Notes under the pieces: generated by a model
Databases searched by the model: none
What the model was told of the DNA's origin: nothing
The model's input: the letters and a program-made list of their open reading frames with translations, nothing else
Assembly: GCA_022747635.1 (NCBI GenBank)
Contig: JAKTNV010000005.1
Span: 35,002,792 to 35,066,791 of the forward strand
Direction: 5' to 3'
Source of the DNA: Hetaerina americana
Lineage: Eukaryota > Arthropoda > Insecta > Odonata > Calopterygidae
DNA length: 64,000 nt
Translations under genes and position numbers: made by a program
In this document: in pieces, positions 35,419-47,556 of the stretch
Layout: every line of letters starts with the position of its first letter
Numbering within the stretch: the first letter of the stretch is position 1

Positions 35419-36899
35419 TATTTTTGGACTAGTGATCTGCTCGATTCCGCCTTCCCCACCTCTCGTGTTCGTCTTTTCTAAGTGTTCCTATCCCTTTTCC
35501 GTGTATTTATTTCCATGTGAATGAGTATATTTTCGCCGTATGGTGGGTTTTCGTGTTTGAATGTGTATATGTGTATACATATCGATTTCATGGGGTCGTA
35601 CTTCCACATCCTACGGTGAGCCTGCCCCACTCATTCTCTCATTCTACATAAAATGGTGTTCGTAAATGAGTGAACGTTTATTTTTATTTATCTGAAAAGG
35701 TAACTAAAACTACCACTACATATACTACTCCGTGAAGCACGTAAAATATGACCGACCTTCGGACGCGTGTTAATACTCTTATATTTATGTAAGTAGATAC
35801 CGAAAGATTTTTCCACCTTTTTTCTAATCAATTTTTCACTCTTAACTCACCCATAATGTAAATTTTCATACACTAAATCTATCACCACAATTAAATAGAT
35901 AATCATAGTACCACTCTACCAGTTTCTTTATGCCTTCCGAATAGAATGCTGGTGGCTAGACTGGTCAGTGGTCACGATAGCCAGGAGACGCCCACATATT
36001 AGAACAGAAAGTGAATTTAATATAGCTTGATAAGCATCAAAAGAGGCCAAAACATTGCCTCCTCCATAACTGTTATATCCCAATTTTTAAAACTAACCTT
36101 ACGTTAAAACCATAGTAATTACCCAGAGGTTTGGTCTGAATGGGTGAAGATAGAGCTCCCCTCGAGCGAAGCAAAACGTCTGTGAGAGGGGAAGTTTACA
36201 TTCAGGATACGTAGGCATATACTTTTGGCTGCGGTTTCCCACATTGTTATAGGTATCAGTTAACCACATATATTGGCATTTAGCTGGGAATGTAAAAAGG
36301 ATTCACCCGGAATATTCCGTTGAGCAGCTCAATGCGTAATCCTCTGGGATAAAACGCTGCTATCTTAAGATACACTAAATAGGTTATAATTAAGAGTCAC
36401 AAGCATATTATGCTTAAGAAAAAAACGTAATAAATCAAAGACGTTTCTCTAAATTACCACACGTTGTATTAATGACATAAAGAATGAGCACAATACTCTG
36501 GATCATCTTTCTAGGTGGAATGCCACGTCATTTCCAAGGGGAAAGCATTTAAAAAAAATCATGCTTAGGACCTCGTGTGAATTTTTCCAAGCACATTTGC
36601 ACTTCGATCGAGCAACCACTGAGACAATCTTTCCACGACGACAATTAACATAAACCGAAACACTGATTTTGATTTAAGTTCTTGCGACAGGATTTTAGCT
36701 CACTATTACAACGACAAACTAAAGTAGGTGGCTGGTAACTGACCTTTCAAGCAGATCGGAACACTCTTCACCCATAAGAACATAATTCCTACACTCATCT
36801 CCTTCCTAAATATGCAATTTATTTTGATGACACGTACATATGAAAGATAACCCAGAATGGGGAGCACACAAATGTGGTTGCCAGCCAAAATGTGTGATT
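35419..36899. other. AT-rich DNA, possible SINE body then nothing
   Basis: To about 35690 this may be the non-tRNA part of the SINE that starts at 35341, with no second copy here to prove it. Beyond that I see nothing. Confidence 0.35.
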
Positions 36900-37770
36900 T
36901 TATTTTCAAGACCGGAACGTGGAGATGAGGAAAGTTAAACCAGTCGACGGGGGGAGTGGGGAGAGGGGGTTGGAAATCGGTACTAAAGGAGGAGGCGGAA
37001 CGTGACGAGGATCTGGGGTGTGGCTGCCGAATGAACGTCTTGAAGATGGGGAGGAAGATGTTAAAAAGGCGTCGTCGCATGGAAGGGGAGACGTGAACAG
37101 AAAGTAACGAGGCGAGGGAGGGAAGCGGGTGAGAAGCGAAGGGGAAGCGACGAAGAAAGCGCATGAGAAATGGAAAGGCGGAACGGGATTACGGGAGTTT
37201 TGGGGAATGTCGGGAGGAGGAACGGGAGGGGAGGGGAGAGGGGATCCCGGATAAATGTGAGAAAAGTCTTTTTCCCGGGAACGAAAGATCAATGAAGATA
37301 GGGACAAAGACTTTCATTCCCAACTCCCCACTCCACTCGCTCCCACCCCCAACCGCCACCTCTCTTCTCCTACCACCCTCCCTTTTTATCCTCCTCTGGG
37401 ACTTCATCAAAGATAGACTCTGGCTCCTTAGAGGGAGACTTTTCGGAGATTCCGACTCCGCTGCTTAAGAAGTTAATCCCGGGACTCGGTGGGTGGGGAG
37501 GAGGGGGTGAAAGGGTGGCTTTGATTGAGGGGTGGGAAAGTGTGCCTGGGATGGAGGGGATGAGTCAGAAGATATTATCTTTTCGGGTTTACCCCCGCTA
37601 TCACTTTTGGATTTACCTCCACCCTAGTCCTCTCTCGCTCGAGGGGGCTGAGGGGGACACGGGTGGTCGCCTAGAGGTGGGTGTGATCGATCACGGCCTA
37701 AAAAGTTTGGCCAAGGGGGAGCAACATAATAGGAAGGGGGTGGATGGAGGGAGGCTTAGCCGAAGAAAAT
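36900..37770. other. GC-rich island, purine/pyrimidine blocks
   Basis: Purine-rich at 36905-37260, pyrimidine-rich at 37315-37400, purine-rich again at 37480-37570 and 37640-37770. Long frames on both strands are compositional. Confidence 0.6.
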
Positions 37771-39439
37771 GAGGCTCCCGAGGATAATGAATTAATTCAA
37801 GGTGTTGATTTGACGAATTTCTCGTCCATAGTTGATCATTCAGGTGCTTTTCTCAACAAGTTGGGCAAATCATTTGAGCTTTTTAGAATCTTCAACGGAT
37901 CAGCTTAGTTAGCGTTCCGAGAACATTCTCAACGGGAGAGCCATAACGAAAGCAGATGCGAAGATAGGAGACCGTGGAAATTAAGATGAGGGATATGATA
38001 CAAAACACTGAAGGATTAGTTTTGCGGTTAACGCTTAACAATTCCAGTTCCTGGAGGGGAATAAATGGATATGCTACGTCAATTTTACGTGCGTTGATAC
38101 CTAAGTTATCTCACGATCACACAATTCTGATTAATAGCACCCTAGCGTAAGAATAGACTCCCTTAATGTCACGATCTAGCAAGATAGTGTTACTCTTGTT
38201 GCTTAGTAATGCTGTAATGTAACGACAATCAAAACGCCCGCTTATCATTGTGTTTTAGTGCAATTTTTAAGAGGAGACGTGTCCTTCAATCACAAGAAAA
38301 GCATAAAAAGTCTAAGAGGGTAAAGCATCATGGTAAATTTTCCATGATTTGAAGCTTTTGGAGAATGAATTTAAGGGTAATATACCAAAACTATTTGGAA
38401 AACAATGCTGAATTTGTAACGAAAGTTATTGTTTCGTTATATCGCCAATTAAACTTCTTAGTGAAATTATTTTAAATACTCCCTGGATTTAACAATAGAA
38501 AAAATATTATCAGAGTTGAAAATGTGACAGTACTATAGAAGACCATTATGAATATAATAATAATTGGATGAAAAAATTAATCTATTAACAAGTTTTTCAT
38601 GGGGTGAATAAAGATAGTAGTCTGAATGTATTGAAAAACTAATCAGTCATATCCATAGAGACAATATTTTATTAAAATCGTGACATACGGAAGCATATAC
38701 CTTGAGAGGAAAAGAGAAGAGATAGAGAGAGGATAACCAAAGTTGACTTAGAGGAAGCACGTGGAGGAAGATGTCGGCGGAAGGAATTATTAAGGCATGA
38801 AGAGAGTGAAAGGAAATAGAATAGCTCTCAGGGCTGCTACAAACCAATGGTCGGATTGAAAACATACGCTGATGGCGTTGGCAAAGCTAAGGAAGCCACG
38901 TCTGCTCTTAAAAAAAAATTAGGGTTGGCATCAACACAGAAATGTTGAGAACAATAAATTTCTTCAGCTCAATGAGAGATTTAGAAGTGGTAATCAAGTC
39001 TTCAGAACCAAATCTCTCCATTCCAGTGTATGCAATTTGACCTTCTTGCGGCATATAAAACTTCTGTTTCCCCAAAATATCTATTTCATAGTCATAATTA
39101 ATGATTTAATTCCCTTGATACCCAATGCAATGGGAGATAAATAGTAACTATCGTCTTTAATTTGAACCTAAAAGCCCATGGAGATTTTAAGAAACAAAAT
39201 GTTAGTCACGTATATTATGTGAAATTTTTAAGAAACGAGGAAAGTGTATGAAGAGGTGGTGCTCCCGACATTAATTAATTTTCCCTCCTTTCAATGTATA
39301 TTAGCATATTAAGAATCCGATAAAGGGATAAATGAAAGAAATGAAAAAGGATGGAAGACGTTCAAATATTGATATCGGACACCGGAGCATTATCTGTAAC
39401 GGGGTATCTTGGACGCTCTTTTTTATTTCAAACGTGTCA
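37771..39439. other. AT-rich intergenic DNA, nothing recognised
   Basis: No frame above 72 codons and no repeat recognised. Confidence 0.5.
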
Positions 39440-40460
39440 AAGTGAGTGTACTACACGGAGGTACAAGGGGTGGAAGTATAGGGGGTGAGGAACGAGGGGA
39501 AGTATGGTGCGCGTTCCGATTCCATCTGCTGCGGGGACGAGAGGGGGGGACGACTCCTGCACCCCTCCCCCGGACCCCATGTCCACCCTCGACCCTTCGT
39601 GCGCTCACTCACTCTCCTCTCCCGACGCCCCCACGTTGGGAGGGGGTGCTTCTCTCGCCCACCCCAGAGACCGAAAAAAGGGAGGGAAGCCGAAGCGATT
39701 GATTGCGAGATTAATGGCCTTTATTTGGGCTGCCCCCAGTCGGGGGTCACATAACCCGCCCCTCCGCACCCCTACCCCGATCTCATCCCCTCCCTCGAAC
39801 CGCATCCCCGCCCCGTTTCATCCCCGAACCCTCTTTCCGTCCCTCCCTACACCCGAAGGGGCTCGCACCCACCTCCTCATCCCCCGACTACCCTACACTG
39901 CCCGCCCACCCCTGCCAAAACCCATGAAAGAGGGAGATGAGGGCATAACGTTGACCTTTAAGCAGTCCCCTCACCCTTCGCTCGCCTCCTCCCTCCTCCT
40001 CGCCCCGCCAATTTCTCCCCCACCCCCAACCCATCGTTCTCGGAACCCTCCCAACGTCCCTCCGTTCCCTCAAATTCCACCCCCGCTCTCTCTCATATCA
40101 CTCTTCTTAGGAAGGAGAGAGAGAGTTAAGGTCGATTCCTGCATTCGTCACTTCCTGATACGTTTTCCCCTTTTCTTTTTCCCTCCCACTCGGAATTGCT
40201 ACCACCCAGCATTACGCTCCCTCATTCCCTCCCTTTCTTCCTCGCCCCATCCCTCCCCCGCCCCGCAACCCTCCGCTCTAGCCCTCTATTACCCCTCCCG
40301 TCTCTCTCTTCTCCGCTCTCCTCTCCCGCCTCCCTAAATGTACACACGCCGCTCTCCGGGTCCCTTTTCATGCTTTCGCCCGCGCGATACCCCAACGCTC
40401 AAAGGAATAACATTTACCAGTGGCAAAATGAAAAAGGGGGCGAGATCGGTCACGGGCGAT
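39440..40460. other. GC-rich, C-biased island
   Basis: Purine-rich to about 39545, then strongly C/T-rich through 40340 apart from short purine patches (39920-39945, 40110-40130). The longest frame in the window, 277 codons at 39504-40337, lies here. It is almost entirely Pro, Ser, Leu and Arg and overlaps other open frames on both strands, so I read it as a by-product of low stop frequency. Confidence 0.6.
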
Positions 40461-43400
40461 GAAAAGCCCACTTCCGATTCTTTATTGGCTTCCTCCGCTC
40501 TTAGTTGACATCTATTTTTCGGCTGAGGGTGAAAGTTTTTTCAGACACATCTCACACTAAATAAACGATAGTGGTAGATACATATTTATACATATGTTGA
40601 GAATAAGGTAATCATTCGAAAATTCAAGAGAATACTATTCGAATTACAAGCATATTAGTCATTTATATGCTTCACACATGTCGAAAAAATATCCACACGA
40701 TAATTCACGGGAGAAAAATCAAATTTACTCACGAAATGCAAATTAACATCACTTAAGAACTCCGTGGAAAATACAGTAGGGCAGTTAACAAAGTGTATAT
40801 TGAGAAGAGAAACTCAGGATATTTCCAGGAGATTTAATAATGTCAACAATCCTAATGCACTTCCCATTTCAAAGTGTACCTATCCGGGGTTTGACATTTT
40901 TTTGTCTAAATATCTGATTTCATTAACCAGAAAACTTTATTTATAGGTGGAAAAATAACATACATCATTTAATAATTATAAATAGATTTTAATTCTAAAT
41001 TCAAACTTTTTCATTCCCCTGTGAATAATCTTCAACGATAGAGAGGGAGTTGGAATTAAGTGAATTTTGGTGGCGGGATTGGATTCAATATAGGCGAATT
41101 TTTCCACCTAGAGTGATGATACTCCTCACATCATCATGTAATATTTCCAAGGTGTTTAAAAAGGCAAAGAAGGATTTTCCCTGGTAGGTCTTAAGTTTAT
41201 TATTTATTTTACCTTTGAGAGTACATTTTTGTGAATATCTGTGATTTGTAAACCCATGGAGGACGTTTCACGAATGAGATGACATTATTAAATCATATTT
41301 TGTGCGTGAACTACTTAAACTACTATTACTCTGAGGTAAATATTTTTAATTATGACGAAATTTATTGCTCTTAATTACTCCTATAGTTCATATTAGCAAG
41401 AAAGAAGAATATCATATTTAATGGGCCTGAAAGTTTGAGTAAAATTCGTCGGATATAATGTCAGACGTAGTAACTGGCTAAGGTTAAACGCGAAAAGCGT
41501 AGTTGACAAACATATGAATTCTACACATAAAAGAACCCGATTTTGATATGCATAGAACGTGTTCCAGTGGAAAGAATGAACTCAGGGCATCTGGAGTGAA
41601 AATAAAATGAGTTTCACAGAAGAAAAAATTCACTAAAAGAGATGCTACAAGCCAAACCTAAGATAGACGACCCCTAGTGATGATGGGTAGCAATTATGAT
41701 AATAGTCCACCGGAATTCGCCGTTTCTAATTACTCTTGACCTTATTGGTCGCCAATTTCCCCCAAAAGAATTTCTCTTAACTTCCACCTCTAACCGGCAC
41801 TGTTTACTTGTAAGTTTCCTTCTTGTGCATTTCCTGCTCTGCACAAGTGTTCTCGTTCAGAACGAAATAAAAAACACTACGTCATTGGAAAATCCCAAAA
41901 ACCTCTTCGGACGATATAGGCTTCCTTTTATTCGATCCAATGGGCCCAATGACGTGATTGGCCGGACCGTCAAAGATAGGGGTGGGTGATTGCTGATCGG
42001 TGGAACAAACACTTGCCACAAGCATCAACTGTCTTGAAAAGTGATGTGAAGATAAAATTAGCACAACGAAAGGGAAGGGGGCTGGATGATTGTCAATGAC
42101 ATCTTTGCAGTGTTTAATTATAAGACTTAAACATTTATCATCCATTGATTTAATCTCTTAGCCGAGAAATATAACGACAAAACATGTTGTCGGTGATACG
42201 GTGTACCCTTAAGATAATAGTTAATCAATTTCGCATTGTACGCATATTTTGAGTTGCGTTATATTTAAGTTTGCCTAGAAGATATTGGGTCTTTTTTAAT
42301 TGGAAATTAAAGCACGGTTATCTTTGATATCGCTGACTCTCTTGTAATGAAATTCAAAGCTGTCACCTGCCTCCTTTGTGCACGTATGCAAGGAGTAAAA
42401 CAATGCCACATGTAATTTACCTATCTTCAAAATTCTTACTTATCTTCATTTTCATACAAGATTCTAACATACATTTTCTCCTTTCCGGTTTTAGGCGAGA
42501 CGTAATCTGCAATTGCGTGAGTGCACACATAATTAGATGTGGTATTCCTACAATCACACGCATTTAAATCTTACCTTTCCTGCCACCCGTGACGTCGCTT
42601 TTATGGGAGAGGAACAAATGATACTCATCGCTCCCTCTCCCAGACCAAATTGGGGTGGGCACTTCTGCCATTCGCCCCCCCCCCTTCTGCTCCGAATCTA
42701 GAGCCACTTCATGTGCGATATTAATGAACCTTGAAAGATGAATTACGAATAAAGAGAAACGTGGCATAACGGGGAAATTCATTGAGCGAAACACCAGTAG
42801 GAACTTCGTGGGTGGCCATAAGCATAATTTAGCGTTATCTCTCGAACTGTATTTCAGGAAACCTATTATAAAGAAACGTGTAGGCATCGAAATAGCAAGA
42901 CATGGGATAGTAATACGACTTAAATTATTCTGTGAAAATATATGCCTCTTTATAGTTGTCATATCACCATCAGCTCCACATTGCGGTAAATGGACGCCGT
43001 CGACAATGTGCTTTTGTAAAGTCTTGAAATTCTATTTGCTTCGTAACGTCTTGAAATCCATTATCTTTGAGTTCACCATTATATTCTCTAACTTTTTATT
43101 AATCTTTTGCAATACTACATTCATTGTGTCAGATACGTTTCCTTAATATATATACTAATATCTCACCAAATTGCGTGCGCTTCCTCTTCCTGCAACCGAA
43201 ATTCATTAAATTACCTACGTGCACGCATAATCTCCAAAATGCGTTTCCCTTTTAAGGCAGGCAAAGTAGCCAGATTCCAGAGAATTTATACACTTAAACT
43301 ATATTCTCCCATACTAACCTTGCATACTTCCTTCGCCTTAGTCCTTTTAGTTTATAGTTTTAAACGCATTTTGACGTGCTACCAATTCTGAGAAAATTTA

Positions 43401-43499
43401 CACTTAATTTATAATTTTTTTCGTTGTTTTTCCATGAATGATTGAGATCGAAACGCACTGGCCACCAGCATCAATGGTAAAACCTAGTCAGTCGGCACG
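40461..43499. other. AT-rich intergenic DNA, nothing recognised
   Basis: Frames up to 132 codons (minus, 42564-42962) with no family resemblance. No transposon protein, tRNA-like box or long inverted repeat was seen in about 3 kb. Confidence 0.45.
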
Positions 43500-44071
43500 T
43501 TGTTCTATTATGGGGTGGGGTTGGTTGGGTGGGCTGTAGAACGCTTTCCCACTCTTCTCTCCCTCAGTCTCACCCCCTCGACTCCAAAATCACCCTCTCC
43601 CAACCACTTCCTTGACTCCGCCACCCGTTCTTCCTCCTCCTTCCAATCGACCCCAGGAATATCACCCTCTATATCGCTCCAACCACCACCACCACCATCC
43701 ATCCACAAACACACACGCACACACACTCACTTCTTCGCCCCCAACACTCAAAGACTCCCCTCCCCACTCCCGATCCCCGTTTCCCTCCTCTCCCGACATC
43801 TGCTCCCGACTCCGTCGCCCCATATCGCGCGGCAGCAATCTTGCATCGAGCATTCGGAAACGCATAAAGTCGCATGGGGAATTACGTTCGAAGAGAAGGA
43901 GGAGGAGAGGGAGAGTGGTGGGGAAATGGGAGGGCAGGACGACAATGGAAATTGGTAGTTTCGCGAGCGATCCTCTTCATCCAATTACGCCCCGCCGAGA
44001 TGTAGAGGGACGATTTCGCGGAGATGCTTCGGGAACCGGGTGGACGCCTAAGAGGGAGAGGTGGGAGGAGA

Positions 44072-44089
44072 CAGAGAGAGAGAGAGAGA
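44072..44089. repeat. (AG)n microsatellite
   Basis: Near-pure AG dinucleotides directly 3' of purine-rich DNA. Confidence 0.85.
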
Positions 44090-44097
44090 TATCTTGT

Positions 44098-44186
44098 GAG
44101 GAGGGATATGAACTCCCAACCAGATGAGCCCGTCCACCCCGACCAAGTCGCTGGTATTGAGAAGACTTTACCATTATGCCGTGACG
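44098..44186 (-). repeat. tRNA-like relic inside the island
   Basis: On the minus strand an A-box-like GGCATAATGGTAAAGTC (44164-44180) and a B-box-like GGGAGTTCATATCCC (44103-44117) sit in tRNA order, with about 47 bp between them. The T arm closes as GGGA...TCCC, but the rest does not form a cloverleaf. A SINE head or tRNA pseudogene is likely. Confidence 0.4.
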
Positions 44187-44360
44187 CATGAATGCTTCCG
44201 TGGAAATATGACGGTCCTCGGTATCTACTCGGATGATTAAAGATGCTGGACGGAAATTTTAGTCCCATATTATGACCTTTGGGAGAGGGTTGGGAGGCGG
44301 GAGGAGGGTGGGCGATTCAGAGTTGGAGAAATTTCCTCTACCGGATTACTTGACGTTGCG

Positions 44361-45279
44361 ATTGGGCGGGTGGAAGTTATGATGGCCATTGTCGGGATTT
44401 CAACATCCGGGGACAGTTTGTTATGGGCTTCTCTTCATGTCCTATCTCACAAAAGTTCCATAATCTCTGGGAAACTCTAAGAGGCCTCCTCAAACGTCGC
44501 TTTTGGTTGTAGGATAGGTTATATTGTTCGGTAAAGAAGAGGAAATCGCCAAAAATTTGGATAAGGTAGTTCTTCAAGCCTTAAAACTTGTACTTTTCTC
44601 ATTATATTTAGTTAGAAAAGTACTCGATTATGTAATTATCTACACACATGGAATACTCTGAAAGTTGAGAATATCAGACCTTTAAATGGCAATATTTTAA
44701 CAATAAGTAATGCTTAACGATTTAAGTACACAAACGATGGACGAGGCTATGGCAGAAATAAGGTTCAAGTTGAGTCAGTGGTGAAAAGTACCGTAAAATT
44801 GTAAGTTGCCAAACAAAAATCAGCTCCCGAGGATTATTTAAAGAAAAGAAAACACTAGGATTTCATTATCATTAATACCGATAACGAAGAAGAGACCAAA
44901 AGGAATTCAATAAAATGAATATTAAAAGGTCTTCACAGCAAGAAATCAGATCTCGACATATATTTTGGATTACCACTAGGATGTACAATGTGGATATCGT
45001 GATAAAGCAAATTATTATTTGCGCTAAAGTGTGCTTCATTAATTACATATTAAAACATATCCGAATGGAATACATCAGTAGAACGGGTGAATTCAAAGAC
45101 GGTATACCTACACCGGGCAGTCTTTGCACATGATTTCAGAATAGCGCAGAGGGTTAGAAATATTTTGGAAAACTCAGCCACTACCTTCAGAGCAAGGTGC
45201 GGTAATTATGTCAATCGCCACCTTCCTTTGTACTTAGTTGATAAGGTCTACACCAGGAATAAAGTGAGGCCAATTTATC
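44361..45279. other. AT-rich intergenic DNA, nothing recognised
   Basis: No feature supported. Confidence 0.45.
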
Positions 45280-46160
45280 ATCCCCCAGACGGGTAAACGA
45301 AGCCCTCACAGAAGCACGGCACGACGGGAAGAGACACATATGCCAGGGTTCCCTCGGCTTACTTTCGCGAGTCCCGCAAGGCGAGGTCCCTGGAATTCCA
45401 TCCGGAAAGGGCACGGGGGAAAAATGAAGGAGGAAACGGGATCCGTTTAGAATTGTGAAACTCGCCTTACCACACCTGTCACTTCGCGGATTTGCCAGTT
45501 GTTGTGGGGATAATCTGAACGACCAAGGGGAGGGGGAAAGCGTGTGGCGCTTCCAACGCAGGGGGGAGAGAAGGGGGGAAGACCGGGGGTTATGAGCTCG
45601 GGGGAGTGAAAAGGCGAAAGAACGAGGGGAGTGAACGAGCAAGAGGAGAGAGAGAGAGGGAATCCCGTCCGTTTCTCAACTCCTTAAAACCCTTTAACCC
45701 TCCTTCCCCCTCATCCTCCGATATCCGTCATCCCCTCCCCCTTACCCGCAATTCACCTAGCCGACCCTCCCCCTCGACTCCCTCCCCCATTTAATCTCCT
45801 TCTCTTGTTCCGCGGCTGGTGTCCCCTGGCACGGCACCGTCCTCCGGCTAACGTGACTCCCGACCGCAAATTAAAAAAAAAGATACGACACGACGCGTTA
45901 TAAAAGGGAGATTCCGGCAGGGGCCGAGGTGGCAAGGGGCGGTGGAGGGTATCGGTGGGGGGGGATGGAACAACGGGTTGGGAGCGGCGCCAGGGGCCTT
46001 AGGGAAGGCGAGGACGGCTGGCGATGGAGTCGCACAGAGCAATGAGTCGGTACGACGGAAGAAGGGTTCGAGTGCGGCGAGGCTTCCCTGCTTACAGCGT
46101 GTAAGTAATCATCGGAACGAGCAAGTTCGCTCATCCGGACTCCTCGCAAATGTCCTGCTG
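45280..46160. other. GC-rich island with three strand switches
   Basis: Purine-leaning at 45400-45660, pyrimidine-rich at 45665-45800, G-rich at 45905-46070. The minus-strand 143-codon frame at 45211-45642 and others are compositional. Confidence 0.6.
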
Positions 46161-46569
46161 CATGAGAAGCAGTAGAAAGATGCGCACACATATTGGTGCT
46201 GCAAGCAATACGAGAATCAAGCGACTTCGATCACACTCGCTGGAGCTTACGACATTAGAATTGCAGCAGTGTCTCTAGTAACTGGGAGAAGTTCAGCCGA
46301 CGTTTGCGCAATTAGGGATAGGTGGGTAATTAGGGAATTGGTGAGATTTTCAATTAAAGGTGGAGAAGAAGCCTTCCATTTGCGTCAGAAAACTCCCTAC
46401 TCAAGGGTAAAAAGAGGTCCACGTTGCTAAGATCTCACCCGGCAAAGTAAATAGTACTCTTCAAGCGGAACGAAAACTAGGAAATGGAATGGAAGCAAAA
46501 TACTGCACAGGCGGGATTCAATGCCATGCCACCAGCACCATGAAATACCTTGATCGAGGTATATGCCTA
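46161..46569. other. Unassigned DNA upstream of LINE relic
   Basis: It may be decayed LINE sequence, but I can read no family motif before about 46570. Confidence 0.3.
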
Positions 46570-46755
46570 TAATCAAATTTTTCTGTGATGTGATACCTGG
46601 AAGCTTAGTCTAAACCCTGGAAAATGCAGCATCATGGCTCCTGCTCTGAAAAAAAACCCTGGTATTCAACTACACCACTAACGCAACTTCCTTAAACAGA
46701 GTAACAACTATGAAAGACCTAGGCGTGCAACAATTTCAGAGCGCAAAAATCATTC

Positions 46756-46827
46756 GCCTTGACTGGGACTCGAACCCAGATCCCTCAATATCCGGTCGAG
46801 TGCTTTAGCCACTTAAGCTACCGAGGC
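46756..46827 (-). repeat. tRNA-like region of the SINE, left copy
   Basis: Exact mirror of 47078-47149 on the minus strand, so two internal Pol III promoters point away from the centre of the composite. Confidence 0.75.
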
Positions 46828-47077
46828 GTCCTCTTAAACTCTGAAATTTTGCGCGAGGCGCCACTGTCCACGAGGTTAAAGCCAACTTTAAACACTTATG
46901 GTGTTTTCCCTTTGACAAATTCCAAAGAAACTGCGGGAAATGTTTAAAGTTGGCTTTAACCTCGTGGACAGTGGCGCCTCGCGCACGACTACGAATGCAT
47001 GTGACATTGTATGTACGGTATTTCGTCATAACATCTAGTTCCTTTAAAAGCCCCAAAATTTCAGAGTTTAAGAGGAC

Positions 47078-47149
47078 GCCTCGGTAGCTTAAGTGGCTAA
47101 AGCACTCGACCGGATATTGAGGGATCTGGGTTCGAGTCCCAGTCAAGGC
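47078..47149 (+). repeat. tRNA-like region of the SINE, right copy
   Basis: The sequence folds as a class I cloverleaf. D stem GCTT/AAGC, anticodon stem CTCGA/TTGAG with the 7-base loop CCGGATA, and T arm CTGGG/CCCAG with loop TTCGAGT are all complete. The A box is TAGCTTAAGTGG (47085-47096) and the B box GGTTCGAGTCC (47129-47139). The loop would present GGA (a serine anticodon), but position 33 is C where tRNAs have U. The acceptor stem GCCTCGG/TCAAGGC has one mismatch and no CCA-ready end. With the mirror copy and SINE tail, I read it as a Pol III promoter head rather than a tRNA gene. Confidence 0.75.
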
Positions 47150-47278
47150 GAATGATTTTTACGCTCTGAAATTGTTGCATTGAAATGCACATTAGCGGAT
47201 GACTCCGTTAAAAGTTACTGTTGCGGCATCTCCCGCAGTTTCTTTGGAAGACCTAGGCGTTTTAACCAACATAAACTA

Positions 47279-47556
47279 AATTAATCCGACAATATTCTGA
47301 CGGTAAAAAGTGAAGCAATGTCGCCTATTAGGTCGTCTTTACCGCTCCACAGAAATTGAAGATCCAATAGCACTCGATTCGTACTTCTCAACATTTTTCC
47401 TTCTTATAGTATCATATAATTAATCCGACAATATTCTGACGGTAAAAAGTGAAGCAATGTCGCCTATTAGGTCGTCTTTACCGCTCCACAGAAATTGAAG
47501 ATCCAATAGCACTCGATTCGTACTTCTCAACATTTTTCCTTCTTATAGTATCATAT
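47279..47556. repeat. Perfect 139-bp tandem duplication
   Basis: Copy one is 47279-47417 and copy two 47418-47556, identical at every base. It duplicates part of the LINE coding relic (from AATTAATCCGAC to AGTATCATAT). Because 139 is not a multiple of three, it also shifts the frame. The identity points to a very recent event or an assembly error. Confidence 0.95.

Larger units (their letters stand above)
43500..44360. other. GC-rich island, pyrimidine then purine
   Basis: C/T-rich at 43550-43850 with short (CCA)n and (CA)n runs near 43683-43728, then purine-rich at 43890-44095 with (AG)n at 44072-44089, then G-rich at 44280-44320. Frames are compositional. Confidence 0.6.
46726..47247. mobile_element. 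Palindromic tRNA-SINE composite insertion
   Basis: A 522-bp insertion between 12-bp direct repeats AAGACCTAGGCG (46714-46725 and 47248-47259). Two SINE copies face each other. The outer arms 46726-46850 and 47055-47179 are reverse complements at 124 of 125 positions, and each contains a tRNA-like sequence. Inner arms 46851-46893 and 46942-46984 are a further perfect 43-bp inverted repeat. A 70-bp piece (46985-47054) is present only on the right. Each outer arm is also flanked by its own short inverted repeat (AATTTCAGAG and CTCTGAAATT). The spacer at 46912-46937 carries the SINE 3' tail, as at the right end and in the copy at 57534. Reverse transcription with template switching is the simplest origin, because the target duplication shows that it entered as one unit. 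Confidence 0.82.

Noticed and set aside
39504..40337. Longest open frame in the window, 277 codons
   Set aside because: Almost only Pro, Ser, Leu and Arg from C/T-rich DNA, with other frames open over the same bases on both strands and no domain.
47078..47149. Functional tRNA gene
   Set aside because: C at position 33, an acceptor mismatch, a mirror copy and SINE flanks argue for a SINE head.
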